Part shown: in pieces, positions 35,306-44,899 of the stretch | How positions within the stretch are numbered: the stretch's first letter is position 1 | Layout of the letters: the number at the start of each line of letters is the position of its first letter | Origin: Companilactobacillus pabuli | GTDB lineage: Bacteria; Bacillota; Bacilli; Lactobacillales; Lactobacillaceae | Assembly (NCBI RefSeq): GCF_014058425.1 | Contig: NZ_CP049366.1 | Location: 930,001-994,000, forward strand | Reading direction: 5' to 3' | Length of the DNA: 64,000 nucleotides | The notes under the pieces: generated by a model | What the model was told of the DNA's origin: nothing | What the model saw: only the letters and a program-made list of their open reading frames with translations | Databases searched by the model: none | Position numbers and translations under genes: made by a program

Positions 35306-36619
35306 ATGTCTGTTCCAGTAGTTGCGTTAGTAGGACGCCCCAATGTTGGTAAATCTACAATTTTTAATCGAATTATTAATGAACGACTTTCAATCGTTGA
35401 AGATACACCTGGTGTTACTAGAGATCGAATTTATTCCCGTGCTAGTTGGTTAGGAAGAGAATTCCGTTTGATCGATACTGGTGGTATTGAAATGAGCGGT
35501 GAAAAAATGTCCGTTCAAATCAAGAACCAAGCTGAGATTGCAATCGATGAAGCTGACGTTATCGTCTTTATCACTAACGGTCAAAATGGCGTTACTAAAG
35601 AAGACGAAGATGTTGCTAAAATTTTGTATCGGACGAAGAAGCCAGTTATCCTAGCAGTCAACAAAGCTGATAATCCTGAACAACGTCAAAATATTTATGA
35701 CTTTTATGCATTAGGATTTGGCGATCCCAATCCTATTTCTGGTGCTCAAGGTACTGGTTTAGGTGATTTGTTGGATGAAATTGTTAAGGCCTTTCCACAC
35801 GAAGACAAGTTGGAAGAAGATAAGACTATCAAATTTAGTTTTATCGGTCGTCCTAATGTTGGTAAATCATCATTGGTCAATGCTATCTTAGGTGATCAAC
35901 GTGTTATCGTTTCCGATATGCAAGGAACGACTCGTGATGCCATCGATACTAAGTATCATGATGAAAAGCTCGACAAAGACTTTACAATGATTGATACTGC
36001 TGGTATTAGAAAACGTGGTAAAGTCTACGAAAATACTGAAAAATACTCTGTTTTGCGTGCTTTGAGTGCGATTGATAAGTCAGACGTCGTTTGTGTTGTT
36101 TTGAATGCTGAAGAAGGTATTCGTGAACAAGACAAGCGTGTGGCTGGATATGCTCACAACGCCGGCAAAGGTGTAATCATCGTCGTTAACAAGTGGGATA
36201 CTTTGAAAAAAGACACTAATACGATGAAGGACTTTGAAAACCAAATTAGAGTTGAATTCCAATACTTATCATATGCACCAATCTTGTTCACTTCTGCTAT
36301 TAAGGGTCAACGCCTCGACCAAATTCCAGAATTAGTTGCAAGAGTTTATGGTAACCGTGATCGTCGAATTCAATCTTCAGTTCTTAACGATTTATTGTTG
36401 CGTGCAACTTCAATCGCACCAACACCATTAGTAAATGGAAAACGTTTGAGAATTTACTACATGACACAAGTTGCCATTCAACCGCCAACATTTGTTGCTT
36501 TCGTTAATGAGACAGAATTGCTTCATTTCTCATATGAGAGATTTTTGAAGAATCAATTGCGTGATACTTTCGATTTTGAAGGAACACCAATCAAGATTCT
36601 TCCAAGAAAACGAAAATAG
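35306..36619 (+). CDS. der: GTPase Der (EngA)
   Basis: 437 aa with two G domains in tandem, unique to Der. G1 motifs are GRPNVGKST near 10-18 and GRPNVGKSS near 181-189, G3 motifs DTGGIE and [10 protein letters not shown]4 NKAD and NKWD. A KH-like domain ends the protein. It acts in 50S subunit maturation and is essential. The end [16 protein letters not shown] is typical. cmk-der-hup is the conserved order in lactobacilli. Confidence 0.97.
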   Translation: MSVPVVALVGRPNVGKSTIFNRIINERLSIVEDTPGVTRDRIYSRASWLGREFRLIDTGGIEMSGEKMSVQIKNQAEIAIDEADVIVFITNGQNGVTKEDEDVAKILYRTKKPVILAVNKADNPEQRQNIYDFYALGFGDPNPISGAQGTGLGDLLDEIVKAFPHEDKLEEDKTIKFSFIGRPNVGKSSLVNAILGDQRVIVSDMQGTTRDAIDTKYHDEKLDKDFTMIDTAGIRKRGKVYENTEKYSVLRALSAIDKSDVVCVVLNAEEGIREQDKRVAGYAHNAGKGVIIVVNKWDTLKKDTNTMKDFENQIRVEFQYLSYAPILFTSAIKGQRLDQIPELVARVYGNRDRRIQSSVLNDLLLRATSIAPTPLVNGKRLRIYYMTQVAIQPPTFVAFVNETELLHFSYERFLKNQLRDTFDFEGTPIKILPRKRK

Positions 36620-36805
36620 CTTAGAAAGACAGTATTTTATCCGTTTTTATAAATATAATTATATTTAAGAAGATTTATATTAAAAAATGGCGTAAATGCT
36701 TGCCACATCGGCATTGCTATGGTAATTTTGTACATAGAATAATGAACGCATTAATAAAAGTTCATGTGTTCTAAATATTTTACAAATTTCCGGAGGTATT
36801 CACAT

Positions 36806-37081
36806 ATGGCAAATAAAGCTGAACTTATTGATAGTGTCGCAAGTAAAACTGGTTTGACAAAGAAGGACGCAACTTCTGCTGTTGATGCAGTATTTGAAAC
36901 TATCCAAGAAAACTTATCAGAAGGTAACAAAGTTCAATTGATTGGCTTTGGTAACTTTGAAGTTCGTCAACGTGCTGCTCGTAAGGGTCGTAACCCACAA
37001 ACTGGCGAAGAAATTAAGATTCCAGCAAGCAAGGTTCCTGCATTTAAACCAGGTAAAGCTTTGAAGGATTCAGTTAAATAA
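36806..37081 (+). CDS. hup: DNA-binding protein HU
   Basis: 91 aa, the bacterial nucleoid protein HU. The family signature [20 protein letters not shown] contains the beta arm that enters the minor groove. It starts [17 protein letters not shown]. An upstream ATG at 36764 would add 14 residues, but CGGAGG lies right before ATG 36806. A possible promoter TTGCCA-17-TAATTT (36700-36728) leaves a leader with an 8-bp hairpin GAACGCAT/ATGTGTTC (36744-36771). Confidence 0.96.
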   Translation: MANKAELIDSVASKTGLTKKDATSAVDAVFETIQENLSEGNKVQLIGFGNFEVRQRAARKGRNPQTGEEIKIPASKVPAFKPGKALKDSVK

Positions 37082-37093
37082 TTAGTTTTATAA

Positions 37094-37121
37094 GGGGCGG
37101 TCGTTTGACCGTCTTTTTTTA
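37094..37121 (+). terminator. Terminator of hup
   Basis: GGGCGGTC (37096-37103)/GACCGTCT stem with a 4-base loop, followed by TTTTTTT. Confidence 0.85.
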
Positions 37122-37147
37122 CGCAAAAGAAAGTATGAGGTTTTAAT

Positions 37148-38392
37148 TTGAGTAAAGCAGATAAAGTTATGGAAACAATCGATGATGGTGACTTTTCAAA
37201 AGTTGATGGTTTGATTCAAGAATCACTTAAAGAAGATGATGATCAAACTCAATTTTCTTTAGCTGAAACATTGATGAGTCGTGGACTCTCTGTTCAAGCT
37301 AAGACGATTTATCAACATCTTTTGGTCAATTACCCAGCAGAGGGCCAAATCCTCTCCAGACTGGCTGAAATTGCTGTTTCTGACGGCGATAGCGATCAAG
37401 CTTTAGATTATATTTCTCAAATCACGCCTGATTCACCAGCTTATGCCGAAAATTTGTTAGTTTCAGCCGATATTTATCAGTCATTAGGACTTTATGAGGT
37501 TAGTGAACAAAAACTCTTAGAGGGAATCAGAGAGTTTCCTGATGAGGAAGTTTTCAAGTTTGCCTTGGCTGAAGTTTATTTCGATGAGAATAAATTCAAT
37601 CAAGCTTTGACGTACTATGACATGTTATTAGATATGGGAATTAAGAACTATTCTGGTATTTCAATTGTCTTGAGAAAGGCCAGTTCTTTAGCTGGGGATG
37701 GACAATATGAAGATGCCATCAGTGAATATGAAAAATTAAACGCTTTGGAATTAAATGAAGATGCTCAGTTCCAACTCGGATTTTTGTACAATCAAGTTAA
37801 AAATTATAATAAATCGATTTCTGTTTTGGAAAACTTACTTGACACTAATCGTGATTACCCAACGGCTTATCCAGTTATTGCTGAGGATTATTTGAATATC
37901 AAGAAAAATGCTGATGCTTTCAAGTATGCTCAACTAGGTTTGAACTTGAATGAATTAGATGACCGTTTGTATCAAATTGCCTTTGATGCTGGAACATCAG
38001 AAGATGCTAATAACGCCATTAAGATTTTGGAAACTGGTATTAAGAAAGTCGAAAATCCAATGCCATTAGTTATCAAATTAAGTGATTACTATGTTACTAA
38101 AGGCCAGTTCAAAGCTAACTTGGATCTCTTGGATGGTCGTGAAATCAATAATAATCCTAAATTGATTTGGAATTTGGCTAAATCAGAATTTGAAACTGAT
38201 GATGTTAATAAAGCCCAAGAAGACATTTTGACGGTCTTAGACGAATTTAAAGACAATCTTGACTACTTGTCAGACTTGGTAGAAATTTTGCGTAGCACCG
38301 GCAATAAAGAGGTTCTCCAAGCAGCATTGAGACTTTACTTGAAACAAGATCCTGATAATGAGCAAATGCAAGAATTGTTAGATTCACTTTAA
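37148..38392 (+). CDS. Tetratricopeptide-repeat protein
   Basis: 414 aa, all-helical, soluble and acidic. TPR-like units of about 34 residues run through most of the chain (for example EVFKFALAEVYFDENKFNQA and LGFLYNQVKNYNKSISVLEN). TPR proteins are scaffolds for protein contacts. A TPR gene after hup is a fixed feature in lactobacilli, with no known role. The start is TTG 37148 with ATGAGG upstream. No membrane segment or signal peptide. Confidence 0.9.
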   Translation: MSKADKVMETIDDGDFSKVDGLIQESLKEDDDQTQFSLAETLMSRGLSVQAKTIYQHLLVNYPAEGQILSRLAEIAVSDGDSDQALDYISQITPDSPAYAENLLVSADIYQSLGLYEVSEQKLLEGIREFPDEEVFKFALAEVYFDENKFNQALTYYDMLLDMGIKNYSGISIVLRKASSLAGDGQYEDAISEYEKLNALELNEDAQFQLGFLYNQVKNYNKSISVLENLLDTNRDYPTAYPVIAEDYLNIKKNADAFKYAQLGLNLNELDDRLYQIAFDAGTSEDANNAIKILETGIKKVENPMPLVIKLSDYYVTKGQFKANLDLLDGREINNNPKLIWNLAKSEFETDDVNKAQEDILTVLDEFKDNLDYLSDLVEILRSTGNKEVLQAALRLYLKQDPDNEQMQELLDSL

Positions 38393-38440
38393 TCAAAATT
38401 AGAAAAATTAAAAAATAATAATATTTTTCTAATAAAACTC

Positions 38441-38468
38441 TTGCGTTATGAAAAAGTTCTGCTAAGAT
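38441..38468 (+). promoter_or_regulatory. Promoter of the T-box leader
   Basis: TTGCGT (38441-38446), 16-base spacer, TAAGAT (38463-38468). Transcription would start near 38475. Confidence 0.55.
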
Positions 38469-38489
38469 TACTTACATAAATTGATTTTG

Positions 38490-38688
38490 ATTTTACAACA
38501 AGTAGCGAAGTATCTCAGCGTTCAGAGAAATGGCGGTCGGTGCGAGCCATACAGGATATTTTCACAAAATACTAAATTGAAATCTCGCGTCCTGTGTTTA
38601 CGGAATAAAGAGCAAGTATTATTACTTGAATTTGGGTGGTACCGCGCCAAAAGCGTCCCTGCATATATTGCAGGGGCGCTTTTTTTAT
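38490..38688 (+). ncRNA. T-box riboswitch, probable isoleucine specifier
   Basis: Stem I contains an AGAGA bulge (38524-38528) and an apical loop GGTCGGTGCGAG closed by ATGGC/GCCAT. GCGA (38505-38508) pairs with TCGC (38585-38588) and closes a loop with AGTA on the 5' side and GAA-ATC on the 3' side, so the specifier is read as ATC (Ile, 38582-38584). Stem III is CAAGTA/TACTTG. The T-box core GGGTGGTACCGCG is at 38634-38646. The terminator stem GCGTCCCTGCA (38653-38663) with TGCAGGGGCGC (38669-38679) is followed by seven Ts. Uncharged tRNA should favour read-through. Confidence 0.9.
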
Positions 38689-38722
38689 TCTTTAGGACAA
38701 ATAATTTTAGGAGGAATTACAG

Positions 38723-38836
38723 ATGAAATTTATCGAAAAGTTACGCATGCAAGCAACCTTTGCACAAATCCTAAATGAGAAAGAAATTAACGAAGTACAA
38801 AGAAACTATTATTACAGACCCTATCAAAACTACTAA
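38723..38836 (+). CDS. Micro-ORF of 37 codons between T-box and nhaC
   Basis: ATG 38723 follows an exceptionally good ribosome binding site (TTAGGAGGAA, 7 bases away). The peptide starts MKFIEKLRMQATFAQILNEK and ends NYYYRPYQNY, with five tyrosines in the last ten residues. It is amphipathic, without a membrane helix. It lies after the T-box terminator, so it is made only when the leader is read through, together with the antiporter gene 35 bases downstream. I do not recognise it. It could be a small partner protein of the transporter or only a translation-coupling device. Confidence 0.6.
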   Translation: MKFIEKLRMQATFAQILNEKEINEVQRNYYYRPYQNY

Positions 38837-38871
38837 GAAAAACAAATCAAATTCAAAATAGGGTGAGTAAT

Positions 38872-40290
38872 ATGAAAAAAGGTAAATTATCAGTTTTAGA
38901 AAGTTTAATTATTATGATCGTAATGTTTGGGATGTTAGGAACAATGATGATTGCTCTGGGCATGACACCTCAAATTCCAATTTTATTGGCATTCACATTG
39001 TTATTGTTTTACGGAAGATTTCGTGGCTTTACTTGGAATCAACTCCAAGATGGTATCGTTGAAGGCGTCAAACCAGGAATCGTACCAATGATTATATTTA
39101 TCATGATCGGTGTTTTAGTATCGGCTTGGTCAATGTCTGGAGTAATTCCAACCATCATGGTTTACGGTCTAGAAATATTAAATGTCAGATTTTTCTTATT
39201 TACGGTATTTGTCAGTTGTTGTTTAGTTGGTGTGATCGTCGGTAGTTCTTTCACAACTATTAGTACTTTAGGTATCGTCTTCATGGGTATCGGTCACGTT
39301 ATGGGTATCAATACAGCTTTAACTGCTGGATCAATCGTTTCTGGTGCTTTATTTGGAAATAACATGTCACCATTATCTGGAACAACTAATTTAGCTACGG
39401 GAATTGCTGGAGTCGATAATGTTTTTGATCACATTAAGACAATCGCTCATACAGCTATTCCTTCAGCAACAATCACTGCTATTATTTTCTTGATTGCGGG
39501 TCACACGACTGCCAATCCTAATATGAGTTCGGTGCACCATATTATCAATGCTCTAAATGCTAACTTCTTTGTGTCACCTTGGATGTTAATTCCAATCGCT
39601 GTGTTAATTATTTGTGCTATTATGCAAGTTCCTGCTATTCCAACGTTATTGTCAGGATCAATTACCGCAATTATCATGCATATCTTTATCAATCATCCCA
39701 AGCTTTCAACTATCAGTAATCAAATCATGAATGGTTTCCAATTGAATTCACCGGATAAGAAAATCAACAGTATCGTCAGTGGTGGTGGTGTCACTAGTAT
39801 GTTGAGCAGTATTTCTTTAATTTTAGTTGCTTTGACTCTAGGTGGCGTCTTGATCAAAATGGGTGTTGTTGAAAATCTAGTTGGTAAAATGAAACAAAGT
39901 GTCAATACACCTGGTAAATTGATCTTAACTTCAGTTTTAAGTGCTATCGGAGTTAACTTCTTAGTCGGTGAACAATACATTTCGATTATTTTACCTGGTA
40001 CAACTTTCAAAGAAAACTTTGATAAACAAAATATCAAACCGGTTTACTTATCACGAATCCTCGCTAGTGGGGGAGCTGATATCAATGCTTTGGTTCCTTG
40101 GGGAGTTACCGGAATCTTTATCTCTGGTGTTTTAGGCGTTAGTCCATTAGTCTTCATTCCATGTGCCTTCTACGTTTGGATGAATCCATTATTAACAGTT
40201 ACCTTTGGTTTTGTTTTTGGTAAAAATTACAATAAGGATAAAGTTGCTGAACCAAAACTCAATCGTCAAGTTTCTGAACAGTTGAATTAG
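38872..40290 (+). CDS. NhaC-family Na+/H+ antiporter-like transporter
   Basis: 472 aa with about eleven hydrophobic helices. SGALFGNNMSPLSGTTNLA (near 163-181) and the later GGADINALVPWG are characteristic of the NhaC family. These are annotated as Na+/H+ antiporters, but members under T-box control have been predicted to be amino-acid transporters, and the T-box here implies an amino-acid-related job. GTG 38863 has no ribosome binding site, while ATG 38872 has AGGGTGAG, so I use the latter. A terminator follows at 40305. Confidence 0.85.
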   Translation: MKKGKLSVLESLIIMIVMFGMLGTMMIALGMTPQIPILLAFTLLLFYGRFRGFTWNQLQDGIVEGVKPGIVPMIIFIMIGVLVSAWSMSGVIPTIMVYGLEILNVRFFLFTVFVSCCLVGVIVGSSFTTISTLGIVFMGIGHVMGINTALTAGSIVSGALFGNNMSPLSGTTNLATGIAGVDNVFDHIKTIAHTAIPSATITAIIFLIAGHTTANPNMSSVHHIINALNANFFVSPWMLIPIAVLIICAIMQVPAIPTLLSGSITAIIMHIFINHPKLSTISNQIMNGFQLNSPDKKINSIVSGGGVTSMLSSISLILVALTLGGVLIKMGVVENLVGKMKQSVNTPGKLILTSVLSAIGVNFLVGEQYISIILPGTTFKENFDKQNIKPVYLSRILASGGADINALVPWGVTGIFISGVLGVSPLVFIPCAFYVWMNPLLTVTFGFVFGKNYNKDKVAEPKLNRQVSEQLN

Positions 40291-40304
40291 AAAAGAATTA
40301 AAGC

Positions 40305-40340
40305 AATAGTCATCTTGCATAATGAGATGGCTATTTTTTT
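40305..40340 (+). terminator. Terminator of the nhaC unit
   Basis: Stem AATAGTCATCT (40305-40315) with AGATGGCTATT (40325-40335), one G-U pair, then TTTTT. Confidence 0.85.
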
Positions 40341-40370
40341 ATAATATTTTTTTCATAAATCGGCACCAAA

Positions 40371-40393
40371 TGAAAGCGCTTATAACATATAAT
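40371..40393 (+). promoter_or_regulatory. cre site and -10 box of the WxL-protein gene
   Basis: TGAAAGCGCTTATA (40371-40384) matches the cre consensus at 13 of 14 positions. TATAAT follows at 40388-40393, with no good -35. CcpA bound here would block the promoter. Confidence 0.5.
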
Positions 40394-40447
40394 AACAATA
40401 TCAATAATATATGTTTAAACTTGTCATAAATATGTGAGGTGAGTTTC

Positions 40448-43400
40448 ATGAAGAAGCATGGATTTATCTTCAAATTATTAATTGTTATGTTTCTTTTACC
40501 ACTATTTAGAGCAACTCCAATTACTTCTGTGATGGCTGCAAGTGAACCATCTAAAGAGGAAGTTTACAAACATGCTCCAAAAGGTGTGAGGTTTAATGAT
40601 TTTATTACCGCACCAAGTTCTTACTCCAATACCAAGACTGGTGCTGCCAATGCTTTTCCTAGCTCTAATAAAATAATACGGGCAGAGGATACAGGCAACC
40701 CTAGCGATATTATTCAAATGTTAGACGCAGGTGGAGAAAATAAACAGATTGGCTCTTTTTGGGGAACCGTGAAAGACGACAATGGTAATAAAACTTATAA
40801 TTATTTTGATTTAAGCAAGAATCAAACTTTATCAGTCTGGTATTACGGTGGTAATACTATCGATGGCTTTGCCTTTGTTTTACAGAATGATCCAAATGGT
40901 GATCAAGCTATCTCTAGAGATTATACTGATGGAATTCCAAGTTACGGACAGACCTTAGGTGTCTGGGGAGGTGGAAGTTCGGATGGTAAAGGATTGAGCG
41001 AAGCAATAACAGATAATTCTGGCGGTATACAAAACAGTGTTGCAATTGAATTCGATAGATATTTGAATCAAAATGCTGGTTCAAAATCTAATAATATAAA
41101 TGATTATTTAGATTATGATGGCGATACTAATTCAGGTTTTGTTTCAAATCAGTTAAAGGAAAACCATATATCATGGGGATATCCAGGGGATGTTGCTACA
41201 TACTTTGGAAAAGACTATACAACAGGATTAATTTTTAAAGAAACGACTACGTACAATTACATGGGGCATAGGGCAAGGATTCAAAATCATGCTTATTTAT
41301 TAGGTTATGATGGTATCACCGTTGCTAACTCTGAAACCCAAGACCCCAGAAATGGTTGGCGTCATTTAACAATCGATTATCAAAAACCAGATACAGGTTC
41401 TTCAATTGGATATTTGTCATATCATATCAATGACAAATTCCAAGATGGGACGACCAGACCTCAAAATGCTCAAGATGTTAAAACTTTTGAAATTGATACG
41501 AATCAGTTAGTTAAAGATAGTTCCGATAAAAAAGCTCGCTGGGGCTTTACAGCTTCAACTGGATCGCCAGAATCAAAGAAAAGTGATTTTGCGATGGTAA
41601 TTGAAAAAATGCCACGCGTGGTTGATATCAAAGGTACTTCTAAGATGACTGATTTGACTAGAAATACATCTGTAAGTTCAACTGACGGCGATACTTTAAA
41701 TGTCTCTGATGGCGACCAAGTTATGCTGGAACAAAATTTGAAATATGTCGGTGGTATTTCTGAATCTGGAGAAATCACTGCAACTGTTGCATTACCAGAC
41801 TATTTAGATTTTTCTGGCGATGAAAATGGCGTGATTGGCGAAATGAATTATACCGCCGCAGATGGTACAAAACAAACTCTTGAAATCAATAAAACAGATT
41901 TAGAAGAAGTTACTATTAGTACGACAACAGGAAATGACACAGATACGCCAGTTTTTAAGCAAGTTACAGGTTTTAAAGTTAAGATTCCTTCAATGAGTAA
42001 AATTGACGATCAATCGAATATTCAAGTTTATGGGACAGTTAAAGGACCGCAGAGCCAAACGCCGATTACGACAAAAGTAAGTGGCGTTAATACTAGTTAT
42101 AATTCCGATGGATTTACTGGCGATACGATGAGTCCTGACTTTACGATTGATAATGAAGTATTACAAATAGTAAATACTAATGACTTGTCTCAAGAGATCA
42201 GTCCTGATGAAACAGCTCATTTCAAAGGTAAAATTTCTTATTTAAAGGATTCTGAATTTGATGGCGAAGATATAATTAGTGAAGTAGATGTCTATGATCA
42301 AGACAATAAATTAGTTCCTGGCATTCAAAAGGGCAATATCTCAGTTGCTAAAGGTGCTAAATCAGGTGATTTTGATATTCCTTTTGATGTTAATGACTTA
42401 GAAAGTAATAAAACTTACGACTTCAAAGTTAAGATGACTGATTCTAAAGGACGCGTTTCTAACGTTTTAGTTTATCAAGTTAAGGTGTTAGACAATAAGC
42501 AATTAGTGATTTCCAGAAAAGATTTTAAGATTTATGAGATTTATGAGAAGAACAATATTCCGCTCTGTAATATTAAAGTTGAATATGATAATGGGGCTAA
42601 AGTAAATAGCAAAGATCTGACTATTCATATGAACATAGATAACGAAGATACCATTTTTAAACTTGATTCTGATGCTGTTGAAACATCAATTAATGCAGAA
42701 ATTTCTGAACAATTAAAACAGTTGGATTATGGTACACATCAGATTAATGCTTGGGTCGATGATGGAACTCGTCAATCAAATGTGCTAGATTTTACAATTA
42801 AATTGATTGATTTAGGAATTGTTTTGGAACCTAAAGAAGAGGTTATCGATGTTCATGACAATGATCCAGTTCCATTAGATTGGACTATAAAATATAGTGA
42901 TGAAATAGATTCAGATATGCTAATAAATCCACATAAATTCAATAAGCTATCTTTAAAAATTAAGAATGAAGACAGTGATGTTTATCAAGATTTCTTTGTA
43001 AGTGTAAATAGTGATGGCTTAGAAAATTCAACTGTGGTCAATACTGATAGCAATAATAATTATAGTTTTATACTTAATCCAATCGAAAGTGTGTTGGGAG
43101 TAAATAAATACTATAGCTTGTTAAAAGAAGGACAAAATATAATCAAATTTTCAGTCACAGGAAATTCGTACCATTCTGAAGAAAAAACAGTAATAATCAA
43201 TGTTCCTAAATTAACTCCAAGTATTTCAACGACTGCTAAAAATATTACGACTAGTTCGACACTGAATTTAATAAAAGTTCCTTTAGAGTTTAAGTACTTA
43301 GAAGATGAAACTTATCAAACTGCACCAGCACAGTTGACCGTTAGAATCAAAGATGAGAATAAAGTTTATGGTGGACTGAGTATTGTTTCTGGAAGTATAG

Positions 43401-43954
43401 ATTATGGACCACCACTTACTTATACGGGACAATTTTCTCCTAGTGTGGTAGGTATGAGTCAACCAGACAGTCCTTTTATTCTTACAGGGACAGTTAGGGA
43501 TGTTTATGGCAGATATTCTGAGACACCATTTTTTAAGCTAGATATCAACAAAAAACTCTTAGAATTAAATGTCTCTGATTCTCGTTTTAGAGATATAAAT
43601 TTTGATGATCAAGATGGCGATTTTATTCAACGTGATGGAAAATGGGACGTCAAAGTAAACAGTGTCGGTACAAAGTGGAATCTTTCTGCGCATTCATTAG
43701 GATTGTTTAATGTTTTAGATAATGATTATGTTGAACCGCTATACTTTATTGATAAAGCCGACAATTATCAATCTTTGACTAATACTCCAACTATCGCCAA
43801 TCGTGATACTGCTGTGAGTGGACAAAACAAAATCGAAAATATTTCTGATAACTGGGATGATGATGACGGTATTATGATCAAGAACCAAAAGTCCAATCTC
43901 AGTGGCGAATATCAAGGTCAAATTGAGTGGACTTTGTCTGAATCGATTCAATAG
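40448..43954 (+). CDS. Large secreted surface protein with lectin-like N-terminus and C-terminal WxL domain
   Basis: 1168 aa from ATG 40448 (GTGAGGTGA upstream). A signal peptide (KLLIVMFLLPLFRATPIT, ending near SVMAA) is followed at about 70-390 by a region resembling L-type lectins (WGTVKDD, GFAFVLQNDPNG, GVWGGG, VAIEFDRYLN). The middle holds several beta-sandwich/Ig-like modules. The C-terminus carries KWNLSAHSLGLF near 1077 and ends GQIEWTLSESIQ, the two WxL motifs that hold proteins non-covalently to peptidoglycan. No LPXTG. It probably binds surface glycans, inferred only from the domain types. Transcribed alone. Confidence 0.82.
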   Translation: MKKHGFIFKLLIVMFLLPLFRATPITSVMAASEPSKEEVYKHAPKGVRFNDFITAPSSYSNTKTGAANAFPSSNKIIRAEDTGNPSDIIQMLDAGGENKQIGSFWGTVKDDNGNKTYNYFDLSKNQTLSVWYYGGNTIDGFAFVLQNDPNGDQAISRDYTDGIPSYGQTLGVWGGGSSDGKGLSEAITDNSGGIQNSVAIEFDRYLNQNAGSKSNNINDYLDYDGDTNSGFVSNQLKENHISWGYPGDVATYFGKDYTTGLIFKETTTYNYMGHRARIQNHAYLLGYDGITVANSETQDPRNGWRHLTIDYQKPDTGSSIGYLSYHINDKFQDGTTRPQNAQDVKTFEIDTNQLVKDSSDKKARWGFTASTGSPESKKSDFAMVIEKMPRVVDIKGTSKMTDLTRNTSVSSTDGDTLNVSDGDQVMLEQNLKYVGGISESGEITATVALPDYLDFSGDENGVIGEMNYTAADGTKQTLEINKTDLEEVTISTTTGNDTDTPVFKQVTGFKVKIPSMSKIDDQSNIQVYGTVKGPQSQTPITTKVSGVNTSYNSDGFTGDTMSPDFTIDNEVLQIVNTNDLSQEISPDETAHFKGKISYLKDSEFDGEDIISEVDVYDQDNKLVPGIQKGNISVAKGAKSGDFDIPFDVNDLESNKTYDFKVKMTDSKGRVSNVLVYQVKVLDNKQLVISRKDFKIYEIYEKNNIPLCNIKVEYDNGAKVNSKDLTIHMNIDNEDTIFKLDSDAVETSINAEISEQLKQLDYGTHQINAWVDDGTRQSNVLDFTIKLIDLGIVLEPKEEVIDVHDNDPVPLDWTIKYSDEIDSDMLINPHKFNKLSLKIKNEDSDVYQDFFVSVNSDGLENSTVVNTDSNNNYSFILNPIESVLGVNKYYSLLKEGQNIIKFSVTGNSYHSEEKTVIINVPKLTPSISTTAKNITTSSTLNLIKVPLEFKYLEDETYQTAPAQLTVRIKDENKVYGGLSIVSGSIDYGPPLTYTGQFSPSVVGMSQPDSPFILTGTVRDVYGRYSETPFFKLDINKKLLELNVSDSRFRDINFDDQDGDFIQRDGKWDVKVNSVGTKWNLSAHSLGLFNVLDNDYVEPLYFIDKADNYQSLTNTPTIANRDTAVSGQNKIENISDNWDDDDGIMIKNQKSNLSGEYQGQIEWTLSESIQ

Positions 43955-44017
43955 AGAATGTATTATAATAAGTATGTACGTAGAGAAAACGCTTAATTTA
44001 TTTTCTGGATGGTAGAT

Positions 44018-44899
44018 ATGAAACCAATAATAACAATTGATGTTGGTGGAACAACGATTAAACACGCTTTATTTGATGAATCGAAACAAGTTTTAACTAA
44101 TAAGAGTGCGGTTGCGACACCAAAGAATTTAGCAACATTTTATACAGTAATTGAGAATGTAGTAAAAAGGTATGATCGAACCAAGATTGCCGGGGTAGCT
44201 TTGAGTATTCCAGGAGCTGTCAATCAACAAACAGGGATTATTGGTGGCATTAGCGCCTTGCCGTATATCCATAATTTTCCAATTGAAGCCGCTTTGGAAA
44301 AACGTTTGAATTTGCCAGTTTCAATGGAAAATGACGCCAATTGTGCAGCCTTAGCTGAAATTAATAGTGGAATGGCCGTCAACATGCAAAATATCGTCAT
44401 GTTAGTGATTGGAACCGGAGTTGGTGGGGCTGTTGTTATTAATCGGCAATTAGTTCATGGTCAGCATTTACTAGGTGGAGAATTTGGGATGATGCTAGGT
44501 CAAACCGATCAACGTCTCAGTCTAGTTGGTACTGCAGTGAGAATGGCTCAACATTACAATCAAGCATATAAGACTAATTACACTGGAAAAGAAATTCTAG
44601 CAATGGCTCAAAAGGGTGATTCAACTGCTCAAAAGTACGCACTGAAGTTGTATGATAATTTAGCTCGAGCAATTTTTAATTTACAATTTGTCGTTGATCC
44701 TGAGGCTTTTATCATTGGCGGTGGCGTTTCGAGTAATCAAGCTTTCATCAATAATTTGAATGAAGCTGCTCAAAGATTAGTTCAGCGAGTAGCCGATATT
44801 AAATTAGTTCCCAAAATTATCCCTGCGTATTATCACAATGATGCCAATTTGATTGGTGCGGCCTTGAATTTCAAAGTTAAAAAAGCTGTCTTGATTTGA
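44018..44899 (+). CDS. ROK-family sugar kinase-like protein lacking the zinc motif
   Basis: 293 aa. The ATP phosphate motif DVGGTTIKHALFD is at 8-20, GTGVGGAVVINRQLVHG near 128-144, and a later GGGVSSN adenosine loop. It has no N-terminal DNA-binding domain, so it is a kinase rather than a ROK repressor. The CxCGxxGCxE zinc motif of most ROK kinases is absent: after GEFGMMLG the sequence reads QTDQRLSLVGTAVRMAQ. Zinc-free members occur in lactic acid bacteria. The sugar is unknown. ATG 44009 falls within the GGATGG site; ATG 44018 is preferred. Confidence 0.87.
   Translation: MKPIITIDVGGTTIKHALFDESKQVLTNKSAVATPKNLATFYTVIENVVKRYDRTKIAGVALSIPGAVNQQTGIIGGISALPYIHNFPIEAALEKRLNLPVSMENDANCAALAEINSGMAVNMQNIVMLVIGTGVGGAVVINRQLVHGQHLLGGEFGMMLGQTDQRLSLVGTAVRMAQHYNQAYKTNYTGKEILAMAQKGDSTAQKYALKLYDNLARAIFNLQFVVDPEAFIIGGGVSSNQAFINNLNEAAQRLVQRVADIKLVPKIIPAYYHNDANLIGAALNFKVKKAVLI

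Noticed and set aside
38568-38575. TAC (tyrosine) as the T-box specifier
   Set aside because: TAC at 38570-38572 is not preceded by GAA and is not next to a closing helix, whereas ATC at 38582-38584 follows GAA and adjoins the GCGA/TCGC stem. I keep it only as an alternative.
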